The notes under the pieces are model-generated. The model was given only the letters and a program-made list of their open reading frames with translations, was not told the DNA's origin and made no database searches. Of a stretch of 64,000 nt of DNA, positions 50,254-58,908 are shown piece after piece. The stretch's first letter is position 1, and each line of letters begins with the position of its first letter. The position numbers and the translations under genes are program-made. Origin of the DNA: Amycolatopsis vancoresmycina (GTDB lineage Bacteria > Actinomycetota > Actinomycetes > Mycobacteriales > Pseudonocardiaceae); contig NZ_JNYY01000004.1 in assembly GCF_000716785.1 (NCBI RefSeq), positions 124,001 to 188,000 on the forward strand, in the 5' to 3' direction.

Positions 50254-50925
50254 TCACTCGCCGAAATTGCCGTCCACCAGCTCCTTCGCCTTCTCCAGCG
50301 CCGCGGACGCCTGCGGGCCGCGCGCCCGCACGCGGATCCGGTCCCCCTGCCGCGCACCGAGCGCCATCAGGGCCAGGACGCTGTGGCCGTCGGCCTCCTG
50401 GTCGCCGAGCCGCACGGTCACCTCGGTGTCGAACTCGCTGAGCGTGCGGACCAGCACCGCGGCGGGCCGGGCGTGCAGCCCGACCTCGTTGCGCAGCTCC
50501 AGCTCGATTTCGGCGCCGTCGCCGGTGGCCTCGGCCGGCGCCAGGTCCTCGGGGATCCCGGCCGCCGCGGCCGCCTCCGCCACCGCCTTGCGGTCCTGGC
50601 CCGCCTGGGCCGCGACCGCCGCCGCGATCGCGCCCTCGACGAGCGGGCCGTCCGCGACGGTCGCGGCCGACGGGTCGGCCAGCGACTCGACCGCGAGCTC
50701 GGCGGTCATCTGCGCGCTGCCGAGGTCGTAGAGCAGCACGACGCCGTCACCGCGGTCGGCGCGCTGGGTGGCCGCGACGACCTCGTCGTAGTCCGTGCCG
50801 ATCGAGCCGTCGGCGAGGCCGCCGGCCGGCACGATGGTGACGTCCGGCGCCATCTGGGCGGCCAGCTCGGCCAGTCCTTCGGCGAGCTTCGCGCTGTGCG
50901 ACACGAGCACGATTCCCACGCTCAC
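50254..50925 (-). CDS. dhaM: DhaM phosphotransferase subunit fused to HPr
   Basis: 223 residues. The N-terminal EIIA-mannose-type domain has the phosphorylated His10 in VLVSHSAKLAEGL and VLLYDLGSAQMTAE; after an Ala-rich linker an HPr domain begins near 138 with NEVGLHARPAAV (His151). It passes phosphate from PEP to the DhaL-bound ADP for dihydroxyacetone phosphorylation. An EI domain, present in some DhaM fusions, is absent, so phosphate must come from a separate EI. Its start overlaps the dhaL stop by 4 nt. Confidence 0.93.
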   Translation of the reverse strand: MSVGIVLVSHSAKLAEGLAELAAQMAPDVTIVPAGGLADGSIGTDYDEVVAATQRADRGDGVVLLYDLGSAQMTAELAVESLADPSAATVADGPLVEGAIAAAVAAQAGQDRKAVAEAAAAAGIPEDLAPAEATGDGAEIELELRNEVGLHARPAAVLVRTLSEFDTEVTVRLGDQEADGHSVLALMALGARQGDRIRVRARGPQASAALEKAKELVDGNFGE

Positions 50926-51551
50926 CGGGCGGCCTCCGCGAACGCCCGCAGCAGCAGCGCCGACGAGCGGGCGCCGGGGTCCAGGTGCCCCACCGCGCGC
51001 TCGCCGAGGTAGGACGCCCGGCCCTTCCGCGGCACCAGGTCCACAGTGGACTCCGCGCCGCCGTCGGCCGCGTCCGCCGCGGCGGTCAGCACCGCGGCGG
51101 CGTCCCCGCCGTCCGCAGCCGCCTTCTCCGCCGCCGACACCGCCGGGATCAGGGCGTCGACCATGGTCGCGTCGCCGCCCACGGCCTTGCCGCGGGCCTG
51201 GACGCCTTCGAGGCCGGCGCGCAGCGCGTCCACCAGGGCCGGGACGTCGAGCTCGCCGGCCGGCCCCACTTTGGCCGAGGCGCGCAGGAACGCCGTGCCG
51301 TACAACGGCCCTGCGGCCCCGCCGACCTTGGAGATCAACGTCGTCGCGACGAGCTTCAGCACCCCGCCCGGGGTGTCCGGAACGGCGGAATCGAGCGCCG
51401 CCACCACGGCCGCGAAGCCGCGGTTCAGGTTCTCCCCGTGGTCGCCGTCGCCGATCGCGCGGTCGAGGTCGATCAGCTCCACGCGGTGTTCGGCGACCAC
51501 CGCCGCGGCGGCGCGCACCGCCACCGCGACCCCTTCGGCCGTGCAGGCCAT
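50922..51551 (-). CDS. dhaL: Dihydroxyacetone kinase subunit DhaL
   Basis: 209 residues from ATG 51551, sharing one base with the dhaK stop. Metal-ADP site LIDLDRAIGDGDHGENLNRG with the conserved aspartates, TTLISKVGGAAGPLYGTA, and GGDATMVDALIPA. It holds ADP permanently and transfers phosphate to the dihydroxyacetone bound by DhaK. It follows dhaK and precedes dhaM, the usual operon. Confidence 0.94.
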   Translation of the reverse strand: MACTAEGVAVAVRAAAAVVAEHRVELIDLDRAIGDGDHGENLNRGFAAVVAALDSAVPDTPGGVLKLVATTLISKVGGAAGPLYGTAFLRASAKVGPAGELDVPALVDALRAGLEGVQARGKAVGGDATMVDALIPAVSAAEKAAADGGDAAAVLTAAADAADGGAESTVDLVPRKGRASYLGERAVGHLDPGARSSALLLRAFAEAAR

Positions 51552-52552
51552 CAGAGCCCCCACCGCAGGGCCGCGGTGTTGACCGGGGCGTCCCACAGCT
51601 CGGTCAGTTCGTCGTCCAGTTTCAGCAACGTCAGGCTCATCCCCTGCATCTCGAGGCTGGTGATGTACGGGCCGACCAGCCGGCGCTCGACCACGATCCC
51701 ACGGTCGGCCAGCAGCCGCTCGGCGATGCCGTGGGCCAGGTAGAGCTCGACGAGCGGGGTGCCGCCCATCGAGTTGGTGAACAGCAGCACGCGGTCACCC
51801 GAGGCGAAGGGCAGGTCCGACACGACCGCCTCGACCATCCGCGCCACCAGTGCGTCGGCCGGCTCGGCCGGGATCCGTTCGCGGCCGGGCTCGCCGTGGA
51901 TGCCGATGCCGAACTCGATCTCGTTCTCGTCGAGGTCGAAGCTGGGGGTGCCGGCGTGCGGCACGGTCGGCGCGGTGAGCGCGACGCCGATCGACCGGAC
52001 CTGGCCGATCACCTTCTGTGCCAACGCGGTGACGGCGTCGAGCGAGTCGCCGCGCTCGGCGGCGGCGCCGGTGAGCTTCTCCAGCAGCACCGTCCCGCCG
52101 ACCCCGCGGCGGCCCGCGGTGTACGTCGAGTCCTTGACCGCGACGTCGTCGTCGATCACGACGCTGCGCACCTCGAGGCCCTCGGCGGCGGCCAGCTCGG
52201 CGGCCGTCTCGAAGTTCAGCACGTCGCCGGTGTAGTTCTTCACGATGAGCAGCGCGCCCGCGTCGCCGGTGGTCGCGGTGACCGCGGCCTGCACGGCGTC
52301 CGGCGTCGGCGAGGTGAACACCGCGCCGGGCACGGCGGCGGCGAGCATGCCCCGGCCGACGAAGCCGCCGTGCAGCGGCTCGTGCCCGGACCCGCCGCCG
52401 GAGATGACGGCGACCTTGCCCGCGACCGGCGCATCGGCTCTGATCACGACATCCGGGTCGTACTGGACGCGGAGGACGTCGGCGTGCGCGGCGGCGAGCC
52501 CCCGCAGCGACTCGGCAACCACGTTCGCCGGATCGTTGATGATCTTCTTCAC
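51551..52552 (-). CDS. dhaK: Dihydroxyacetone kinase subunit DhaK
   Basis: 333 residues from GTG 52552, preceded by GGAGG; ATG 52567 is also in frame. VAVISGGGSGHEPLHGGFVG binds the substrate, and the covalent hemiaminal histidine is His219 in FGIGIHGEPG. It binds dihydroxyacetone for DhaL. First gene of the dhaKLM operon, which feeds glycerol-derived triose into glycolysis. Confidence 0.95.
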   Translation of the reverse strand: MKKIINDPANVVAESLRGLAAAHADVLRVQYDPDVVIRADAPVAGKVAVISGGGSGHEPLHGGFVGRGMLAAAVPGAVFTSPTPDAVQAAVTATTGDAGALLIVKNYTGDVLNFETAAELAAAEGLEVRSVVIDDDVAVKDSTYTAGRRGVGGTVLLEKLTGAAAERGDSLDAVTALAQKVIGQVRSIGVALTAPTVPHAGTPSFDLDENEIEFGIGIHGEPGRERIPAEPADALVARMVEAVVSDLPFASGDRVLLFTNSMGGTPLVELYLAHGIAERLLADRGIVVERRLVGPYITSLEMQGMSLTLLKLDDELTELWDAPVNTAALRWGL

Positions 52553-52619
52553 GGCAGCCTCCGGCACATCGGCGGGTGGGGTGTCCCCTTCCTACCTCGC
52601 CGCGCGGCCCGCCGCCAGA

Positions 52620-53621
52620 TCAGGGTTTGGGGAGCTTGGTGACCACGTTCTTCGCGACGGTCACCGCCTTGGCGCACGGATCGGCGTCGTTGTCGTCGTA
52701 CCCCTGGTAGTCCACCTGGGCCAGTTCGACGTCGTCGCCCTGCCACGGCCGGTGCTGCCACTGGACCTTGCACCGCGCCGAGCCCCCGGTCTGCGGCTTC
52801 TGGAACGCGGTCACGCCGTTGCCGAGGTCCACCTTGGAGTAACCGTCGCCGACGAGCGGCGGCAGGCCCGGCAGGAACCCGACCGTCACCGACGGACCCC
52901 GGTCCTTCCACTCGCACGAGTGCAGGCCCGAAGGTGCCGCCTTCGCCGACGGCACGGCGGCGGTCACCACCGCCGCGTCGGCCATCGCGCACGGATCGGC
53001 GGTCAGCACGGTCCCCGAGGGGGTCGAGTACTTCTCCGGCGAGTTGTGCAGCTTCTGGACGACGGCCTCGGCGAACGTCTGCCCGGGACGGCAGGGATCA
53101 CCGGCGTAGGTGACCGACACCGCGAGCCCGACGTCCGGGTTCAGCGCCGTCATCACGGCCACGGTGCAGTCGGTGTCGCCGGTCTTGTTCACGCGCAGCG
53201 GCAGCCCGCCGACCGCCCCGGCCGTCTTGTCCGCCCGCGGCACCACGGTGCTGCCGATCTCCAGCTCCAGCCGGATCTCCTTGCCGCCCGGGTCCTTCAC
53301 CTTGTTGCGGCAGGTGTCGAAGGCGATCGACGACGGCGACGGGTCGTCGTCGACCGTGCCGAGGCCCAGCGCCCCGAGGGCGTCCTTGGTCAGGAACTGG
53401 CACGGCTGGATCGTGCGGAGCACGGACGCCGCCACCGCAGCGTCGGTGATCGGGCCGTCGGCGGCCGGGCCGGAGCCGGCCGCCGCAGGCACCGTCGTCC
53501 GGGCGAAGTTGGACTTGCCGAGGTCCGGCCCGCACGCCGTCAGCGGCAGCGCGAGGGCGGTGACCAGCAGGAACAGCTTCGGGAACCGGCGGTGCCGGAC
53601 GTCTGGGAACACGCCGAGCAC
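52620..53621 (-). CDS. Secreted lipoprotein, DUF3558-like
   Basis: 333 residues from GTG 53621 (GTG 53612 is an alternative). Type II signal peptide with lipobox LPLTAC, a Ser/Thr/Pro-rich linker, then two modules that each begin with a Cys-Pro type stretch (QPCQFLTKDALGALGLG, ADPCAMADAAVV) and contain paired cysteines (CEWKDRG, CKVQWQH), as in actinomycete DUF3558 lipoproteins. It would be attached to the outer membrane face of the cell. Function unknown. Confidence 0.75.
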   Translation of the reverse strand: MLGVFPDVRHRRFPKLFLLVTALALPLTACGPDLGKSNFARTTVPAAAGSGPAADGPITDAAVAASVLRTIQPCQFLTKDALGALGLGTVDDDPSPSSIAFDTCRNKVKDPGGKEIRLELEIGSTVVPRADKTAGAVGGLPLRVNKTGDTDCTVAVMTALNPDVGLAVSVTYAGDPCRPGQTFAEAVVQKLHNSPEKYSTPSGTVLTADPCAMADAAVVTAAVPSAKAAPSGLHSCEWKDRGPSVTVGFLPGLPPLVGDGYSKVDLGNGVTAFQKPQTGGSARCKVQWQHRPWQGDDVELAQVDYQGYDDNDADPCAKAVTVAKNVVTKLPKP

Positions 53622-53659
53622 GGTAGCGGCCGGTGCGCGCCGCTGTCCGGACAACCCGG

Positions 53660-53944
53660 TTATTCGCCGGCGACGGCCGCTGTGTCGTCGCTCTCGGTCG
53701 CCGCGGGCACGACGAGCGGCCGGACCAGGGCCCAGACGACGAACAACGCGGCCACCACCAGCATGCCGATCCCGGCCCACAGGTTGATGTTGACGCCGGC
53801 GGCCTTCGCGATCTCCTCGGCGGAGGTGACCCAGATGCCCATGATGGTGAGGATGACGCCGTAGACGCCGATCAGCAGGGCGATGATCAGCCGGATGTCG
53901 AAGGCGCCGGCCTTGTGTGCGCGCGGCTGCGACTCGGTAGCCAT
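53660..53944 (-). CDS. Small two-helix membrane protein, partner of sodium symporter
   Basis: 94 residues with two transmembrane segments (LIIALLIGVYGVILTIMG and LWAGIGMLVVAALFVVWA) and an acidic C-terminus. It lies 9 nt after the symporter gene on the same strand and is presumably co-translated with it. Small membrane partners next to sodium:solute symporters are common in actinomycetes; the family is not recognised. Confidence 0.72.
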   Translation of the reverse strand: MATESQPRAHKAGAFDIRLIIALLIGVYGVILTIMGIWVTSAEEIAKAAGVNINLWAGIGMLVVAALFVVWALVRPLVVPAATESDDTAAVAGE

Positions 53945-53953
53945 GCCGTCCTC

Positions 53954-55651
53954 CTAGAAAATGGCGTTGAGGGCGATGGTCAGGATGAGCACGATGCCGG
54001 CGAGCAGGCCCGGCTTGCGGTACCAGCCCGCGTTCTCGCCGGTCGAGTCGTGCTCACGGGTTTCCTTCGGCGTGAGCGAGTAGACCAGGCCCACCAGCTC
54101 CTCGTCCGGCTTCGGCCGCGTCGCCAGCGAGACGGCGACGCTGATCACGATGTCGACGACGAACGCGGTCCCCGCGGCGACGAAGCTGATGCCCTGGCCG
54201 GTCAGGCCGAGTACGCCGAGCTTCGACAGCGCCCAGACGGTGACCGCGGACAGGGTGCCGAACACCAGGCCGCTCCAGCCGGCGTGCGGGGTCATCCGCT
54301 TCCAGAACATGCCCAGGATGAACGTCGCGAACAGGGGCGCGTTGAAGAAGGAGAACAGGTCCTGCAGGTAGTTCAGGATGTTGCCCGAGTTCGACGCGAT
54401 GAACGCGGTGAAGATCGCGAGGACCGTGCCCGCGGAGGTCACCACCCGGCCGAGGCGCAGGTAGTACCCGTCCGGGCGATCCTTCTGGATGTAGGTCTGC
54501 CAGATGTCGTAGGTGAACACCGTGTTGAACGAGCTCAGGTTCGCCGCCATCCCGGCCATGAACGAGGCCAGCAGGCCCGCGATGGCGATGCCGAGCATGC
54601 CGTTCGGCAGCAGGTCGCGCATCAGCAGCAGGAGCGCGTTGTTGAACGTGACGCCGCTTTCGGCGGTGCCGCCGTCGAGCAGCACCTGCTTGTCCTTGAC
54701 GTACTCGGACACGGTGACCGCGGCGATCATGCCGGGGATGATCACGATGAACGGCACGAACATCTTCGGGAACGCGCCGATGATCGGCGTGCGCCGCGCG
54801 GCCGACATGCTCTTCGACGCCATCGCGCGCTGGACCTCGACGAAGTTCGTCGTCCAGTAGCCGAAGGAGAGCACGAACCCGAGGCCGAACACGATGCCCA
54901 GCACCGAAAGCAAGCTGTTGCCGAAGCCGGTGAGGTTGTCACCCGGCCACGAGTGCAGCTGCGCGGTGCCGCCCGGGCTGTTGGTGACCTTGTCGACCAG
55001 GCCCTGCCAGCCGCCGACCTTGACCAGGCCGATGATCGTCAACGGCACCAGCGCGATCACGATGACGAAGAACTGCAGGACCTCGTTGTAGATCGCGGCG
55101 GACAGGCCGCCGAGCGCGGTGTAGGAGAGCACGATCGCGGCGGCGACGATGATCGACACCCACAGCGGCCAGCCGAGCAGCAGGTTGACCACGCTGGCCA
55201 GCAGGAAGAGGTTCGCGCCCGCGATGAGGATCTGGGCCGCGGCGAAGCTGATGCCGTTGACCAGGTGGGCCGGCTTGCCGAAGCGCCGCCGCATGAACTC
55301 GGGGACGCTGCGGACCTTCGAGCCGTAGTAGAACGGCATCATCACGATGCCGAGGAACAGCATCGCCGGAATGGCGCCGATCCAGAAGTAGTGCACGGTC
55401 GGCAGGCCGTACTGGGCGCCGTTGGCCGACATGCCCATGACTTCGACCGCGCCGAGGTTCGCCGAAATGAACGCGAGGCCGGTGACCCAGGCGGGCAGCG
55501 ACCGGCCGGACAGGAAGAAGTCGAGGCTGCTCGACACCTGCCGCCGCGCCAGGTACCCGATGCCGAGCACGAGCACGAAGTAGAACGCCAATTCGATGTA
55601 GTCGATCGCGCTCGCGTCGAGTCGCAGGTTCGCATCGGCTAGGACGAGCAC
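53954..55651 (-). CDS. Sodium:solute symporter (SSS family)
   Basis: 565 residues from GTG 55651; GGAGGT 7 nt upstream fixes this start. About 13 hydrophobic segments, with the SSS pattern DFFLSGRSLPAWVTGLAFIS and NLGAVEVMGMSANGAQYGL in the first half and GWSGLVFGTLSAVTVWAL late. Such carriers couple Na+ to sugars or organic acids; the sequence does not say which. It is in one operon with the small membrane protein. Confidence 0.9.
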   Translation of the reverse strand: MLVLADANLRLDASAIDYIELAFYFVLVLGIGYLARRQVSSSLDFFLSGRSLPAWVTGLAFISANLGAVEVMGMSANGAQYGLPTVHYFWIGAIPAMLFLGIVMMPFYYGSKVRSVPEFMRRRFGKPAHLVNGISFAAAQILIAGANLFLLASVVNLLLGWPLWVSIIVAAAIVLSYTALGGLSAAIYNEVLQFFVIVIALVPLTIIGLVKVGGWQGLVDKVTNSPGGTAQLHSWPGDNLTGFGNSLLSVLGIVFGLGFVLSFGYWTTNFVEVQRAMASKSMSAARRTPIIGAFPKMFVPFIVIIPGMIAAVTVSEYVKDKQVLLDGGTAESGVTFNNALLLLMRDLLPNGMLGIAIAGLLASFMAGMAANLSSFNTVFTYDIWQTYIQKDRPDGYYLRLGRVVTSAGTVLAIFTAFIASNSGNILNYLQDLFSFFNAPLFATFILGMFWKRMTPHAGWSGLVFGTLSAVTVWALSKLGVLGLTGQGISFVAAGTAFVVDIVISVAVSLATRPKPDEELVGLVYSLTPKETREHDSTGENAGWYRKPGLLAGIVLILTIALNAIF

Positions 55652-55777
55652 CCGACCCACCTCCGGCAGTAACTTTTTCAAGCAGGACAACATCCGACAG
55701 GAATCACCAGCATCCTGTCGGATCCGGACAGTACTGCATGGATTCAGGGTCGGCACGCTGACGTGTCCACAATGGCC

Positions 55778-55823
55778 GGAAGGCGCGTCTCCCCCGGCTT
55801 TCACCAGGGGAAACGCGCCTTCC
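55778..55823. terminator. Hairpin terminator after the papain-like gene
   Basis: Arms 55778-55794 and 55807-55823 (core GGAAGGCGCGT / ACGCGCCTTCC, 17 nt with one G-A mismatch on the DNA) surround a 12-nt loop, 30 nt beyond the papain-like stop on the minus strand. It separates that gene from the symporter's upstream region. Confidence 0.65.
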
Positions 55824-55852
55824 CTTTCACGCGCCGCGGGAGCGGCCGGGCG

Positions 55853-56629
55853 TCAGCGATCGGTCGGGACCGCGATCTCGCCTTCTTCGTCGATCAGCTT
55901 GGCGAGCACCGCATCGGGCAGGTACGTCCGGTGCGGGAAGCTCGGGCCCCACGAGTTGAGGATCGGCACGGCGCCGAGCGCGTCGGCACGCGCGTTGCCG
56001 AGCACGGAGTGCACGTCGTCGACCGACTTCGCCCAGCGGAACGCCTTGATGCCCTGCTTGGCCTCGGGGGTGTACTTCTCCCGCGCCTGCCAGTCGTCGT
56101 TCGCGTACGAGTCGTCCCATAGGACGTGCCCGGTCTCCTTGAGGACCTCGGCCGCGGCCCGGACCGACGTGCCGTTCTCGTCGCCCGGGTTGGTCTCGGG
56201 CCACTCGTCGCGCTTCTTGGCCGCGTCCCAGAGCCAGCGGGCGGTGTACTCGCTGCCGTTGTAGATCGACATGCACCGGGACCAGCCGAAGCCGACGCAG
56301 GCGCCCTCGTGCCCCTGGTCGTAGAACGCGTAGTAGGCGTCGGTGTCCGGGGTGCCGCCCGGTTCGAGGCAGACGCAGTGACCGCCGCGGATCCGGCCGA
56401 GCTTCGCGACGCCGCCCTTCGCGATGAAGAACTCGCCGGAGGTTTTGTCCTGTTCCGGCTCGTCGAAGGCCGAGTACCAGTTGACCCCGATCACGACCGG
56501 CGACCGGGTGGGCCGGTCCTTCTCGGCCAGCGCACCGAGCGGATACCTTTCGACGTGCCGCCAGTCGTCCGGAATGAACCGGCCCAGGCGCGGGTCGGCC
56601 GGATCGGAACCGAGTGGGCGATAACGCAT
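55853..56629 (-). CDS. Papain-like (C1-fold) cysteine peptidase-like protein
   Basis: 258 residues from ATG 56629 with GGAGGA upstream. The stretch DQGHEGACVGFGWSRCMS resembles the papain active-site segment (Gln, then Gly-x-Cys-x-x-x-x-Trp), and VPILNSWGPSFP contains the Asn-Ser-Trp-Gly element that follows the catalytic Asn in C1 peptidases. The catalytic His is not obvious; the histidine in DDVHSVLG is a candidate. Proteins of this type occur in actinobacteriophages and scattered genomes. No signal peptide. It has its own terminator and a long upstream region, so it is monocistronic. Confidence 0.68.
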   Translation of the reverse strand: MRYRPLGSDPADPRLGRFIPDDWRHVERYPLGALAEKDRPTRSPVVIGVNWYSAFDEPEQDKTSGEFFIAKGGVAKLGRIRGGHCVCLEPGGTPDTDAYYAFYDQGHEGACVGFGWSRCMSIYNGSEYTARWLWDAAKKRDEWPETNPGDENGTSVRAAAEVLKETGHVLWDDSYANDDWQAREKYTPEAKQGIKAFRWAKSVDDVHSVLGNARADALGAVPILNSWGPSFPHRTYLPDAVLAKLIDEEGEIAVPTDR

Positions 56630-56962
56630 GACTTCCTCCTCCGTGCAGGCGAAAAGGCGCGCACACCGGCCGGCTGGCATGCGCACACGAGCTCGAAGGC
56701 GGACCTGACGTTGGCACGACGAAAACGAAGACGGCCGAGCGCACCACCCTCCGGCCACACCGGACGCACCGGCGGAACCCCTCGAATCGAGTGTGGCACG
56801 GCACGACCGAATAAGATCCCGATCTCACCCGAACAGCGCAGGAATCGCGGTGAAAAAGTTTCGATTCACTGCGCGGCGGCCTATCGGGTCAACGATTTCC
56901 TGGCGGAGTAATAATCACCGAATCAGATACACCGATTTCCGCATCGATTCGGTATCGGCCCC
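56630..56962. other. Intergenic region upstream of the papain-like gene
   Basis: About 333 bp without a supported gene. The middle (about 56830-56955) is markedly less G+C-rich than the rest of the window (tgaaaaagttt, aataatcac, aatcagatac), which suits a promoter or a protein-binding region of the papain-like gene on the minus strand. An open frame of 79 codons on the plus strand (56793-57032) has no start context and unusual composition. Confidence 0.5.
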
Positions 56963-57000
56963 GAGACCCGCCCGTCCGGGCAGTCACGAGGGCGGGTTTC
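56963..57000. terminator. Hairpin terminator after the DUF1653 gene
   Basis: Arms 56963-56973 and 56990-57000 are inverted complements (GAGACCCGCCC and GGGCGGGTTTC, one G-U pair) around a 16-nt loop, 12 nt beyond the DUF1653 stop. It ends the nucS-DUF1653 transcript. Confidence 0.55.
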
Positions 57001-57012
57001 CACGAGCGAGGG

Positions 57013-57228
57013 TCAGTCCGTCACGCGCCTGAAGCGCGGCACCGACCCACCGGGCGTCTCGACCGTCTCCGCGAACATCGCGGCCGGGCGCACCCACAGG
57101 CCGCGCTCGCCGTAAAGGGCGCGGTACACGACCAGTTCCTCTTCGGTCTCGCTGTGCCGGGCCACGCCGAGCACCTCGTACTCGCCGCCCTTGTAGTGGA
57201 CGTACCGGCCGGGCTCTCCGCCGAACAC
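57013..57228 (-). CDS. DUF1653-domain protein
   Basis: 71 residues. GRYVHYKGGEYEVLGVARHS followed by VVYRALYGERGLWVRP is the DUF1653 pattern, a small beta fold of unknown function. It starts 1 nt after the nucS stop, so the two are likely co-transcribed. Whether it works with NucS is unknown. Confidence 0.85.
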   Translation of the reverse strand: MFGGEPGRYVHYKGGEYEVLGVARHSETEEELVVYRALYGERGLWVRPAAMFAETVETPGGSVPRFRRVTD

Positions 57229-57229
57229 G

Positions 57230-57889
57230 TCAGAACAGCCGGAACTCGTCGGACTCGATGCCGCGGAGTTCGTCGTAGTCCAGTGTCAGGCAGCGGATGC
57301 CGCGGTCCTCGGCCAGCGTGCGGGCCTGCGGCTTGATGATCTGGGCCGCGAACACGCCCTGCACCGGGGCCAGCAGCGGGTCGCGGTTGAGCAGTTCCAG
57401 GTAGCGCGTCAGCTGCTCGACGCCGTCGATTTCGCCGCGGCGCTTGATCTCGACCGCGACCGAACGGCCGTCGGCGTCGCGGGCCATGATGTCGACCGGG
57501 CCGATCGCCGTCGGGAATTCGCGGCGGACCAGCGTGTAGCCGTCGCCGAGGGTCTTGATGTGCTCGGCCAGCAGTTCCTGCAGGTGCGCTTCGACGCCGT
57601 CCTTCTGCAGGCCCGGTTCCGCGCCGAGGGCCTGGGAATGGTCGTGGAGGACCTCGTCGATCGAGATCACCAGCTTCTCGCCCTGCTTGTTCTCCACGAT
57701 CCAGAGCTTGCCGTCCTCGATCAGCCAGCACGGCGGGCTCATCCAGTTCAACGGCTTGTACGCACGGTCGTCGGAGTGCACCGACACCGAGCCGTCGGAC
57801 TTGACGAGCAGCAGGCGGGTGGCCATCGGCAGGTGGGCGGTCAGCCGGCCGGCGTAGTCGACCTGGCACCGCGCGATCACGAGACGCAC
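57230..57889 (-). CDS. nucS: Mismatch-specific endonuclease NucS
   Basis: 219 residues from GTG 57889 (VRLVIARCQVDYAGRLTAHL). The N-terminal dimerisation domain carries DDRAYKPLNWMSPPCWL, and the C-terminal nuclease domain has IGPVDIMARDADGRSVAVEI, then KRRGEIDGVEQLTRYLELL, with the D-E-x-K type catalytic acidics. NucS cuts both strands at mismatches and replaces MutS/MutL in actinobacteria. Full length for the family. Confidence 0.95.
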   Translation of the reverse strand: MRLVIARCQVDYAGRLTAHLPMATRLLLVKSDGSVSVHSDDRAYKPLNWMSPPCWLIEDGKLWIVENKQGEKLVISIDEVLHDHSQALGAEPGLQKDGVEAHLQELLAEHIKTLGDGYTLVRREFPTAIGPVDIMARDADGRSVAVEIKRRGEIDGVEQLTRYLELLNRDPLLAPVQGVFAAQIIKPQARTLAEDRGIRCLTLDYDELRGIESDEFRLF

Positions 57890-57926
57890 CCGAGGAGGGT
57901 AGGACAGGGTCGGTGATACTGGGCGC

Positions 57927-58472
57927 GTGGACCCCATTCAGCGTGTCGCGTCCCGCGAGGTGTACCGGAACAACTGGATGACCGTGCGGGAGGACGAGAT
58001 CCGCCGCTCCGACGGCTCGGCCGGCATCTACGGCGTGATCGACAAGCCGACGTACGCGCTCGTCATCGCCCGGGACGGCGACCGGTTCCGGCTGGTCGAG
58101 CAGTTCCGCTACCCGCTCGGGCAGCGGCGCTGGGAGTTCCCGCAGGGCACCGCGCCGGACCTCGCCGACGTGCCGCCGGGCGAGCTCGCCGCGCGGGAGC
58201 TGCGCGAGGAGACGGGCTTGCGCGCGGGCTCGATGGTCCCGCTCGGCAAGCTCGACGTCGCGGCCGGCATGAGCAGCCAGCGCGGCTGGGTGTTCCTCGC
58301 CACGGACATCACCGAAGGCGAACCGGAGCGCGAGCACGAGGAGCAGGACATGCGCAGCGCGTGGTTCGACCGCGAGGACATCGACAAGATGATCGTCACC
58401 GGCGAGATCACCGACGCGCAGTCGATCGCCGCGTGGGCCCAGCTCATGCTGGCCGAGCGGCACCGGCCTTGA
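57927..58472 (+). CDS. NUDIX hydrolase
   Basis: 181 residues from GTG 57927. The NUDIX box reads GELAARELREETGLRAGSMV after FPQGTAPDLADVPP, with metal-binding glutamates, and VEQFRYPLGQRRWEFPQGT precedes it. ADP-ribose or similar nucleotide-sugar hydrolysis is typical of this subgroup (inference). Divergent from nucS by 37 bp. Its end overlaps the convergent DUF2867 gene by 29 nt. Confidence 0.9.
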   Translation: MDPIQRVASREVYRNNWMTVREDEIRRSDGSAGIYGVIDKPTYALVIARDGDRFRLVEQFRYPLGQRRWEFPQGTAPDLADVPPGELAARELREETGLRAGSMVPLGKLDVAAGMSSQRGWVFLATDITEGEPEREHEEQDMRSAWFDREDIDKMIVTGEITDAQSIAAWAQLMLAERHRP

Positions 58473-58908
58473 GCATCCCCCGGATCACCAGGTGGTGGAA
58501 CGGCTTGATGAGCGCGAAGTAGGCCGGGCCGACGCGGTTGTGGAAGTGCACGATGGTGCCGAGCCGGAAGCCGCGCGGCAGCGCCTCGACCGTCAGGTAC
58601 GCGGTCAGGTGGCTGTCGTCCACGCCGGCCACCAGGTAGCGCTCCGGATCGCCGGACCGGACGGTGAAGAACGCCACGCGGTCGCCGGGCGCGAACCCGA
58701 TGTCCTCCGGCCGGAGGCGGCCGGTCCGCGGCACGGACGCGGTGTCCAGCCGCAGCGCCTTGGCGAGCACGTACCGGACGCCGAACAGGGCTTTCACCCA
58801 GGCCGGCGACCACCCGAACACGCCGGCGACGAACTCGCGCAGGCTGTTCTCGCTCTCGATTTCCTTGAACTCGACGTAGTCGGCCCCGTCGGCGTACGGC
58901 TCGGTCAT
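58444..58908 (-). CDS. DUF2867-domain protein
   Basis: 154 residues from ATG 58908 with GGGGAGA upstream. The family pattern includes YADGADYVEFKEIESENSLR at the start, DSHLTAYLTVEA in the middle and VHFHNRVGPAYFALIKPFH at the end, the last conserved in DUF2867 proteins. Function unknown. It is coupled to the TetR gene by a 4-nt overlap, so the two are one operon. Confidence 0.8.
   Translation of the reverse strand: MTEPYADGADYVEFKEIESENSLREFVAGVFGWSPAWVKALFGVRYVLAKALRLDTASVPRTGRLRPEDIGFAPGDRVAFFTVRSGDPERYLVAGVDDSHLTAYLTVEALPRGFRLGTIVHFHNRVGPAYFALIKPFHHLVIRGMLKAGAARPA

Noticed and set aside
56793..57032. 79-codon plus-strand ORF in the A+T-rich gap
   Set aside because: No ribosome site, unusual composition, overlaps a minus-strand gene end and a hairpin.
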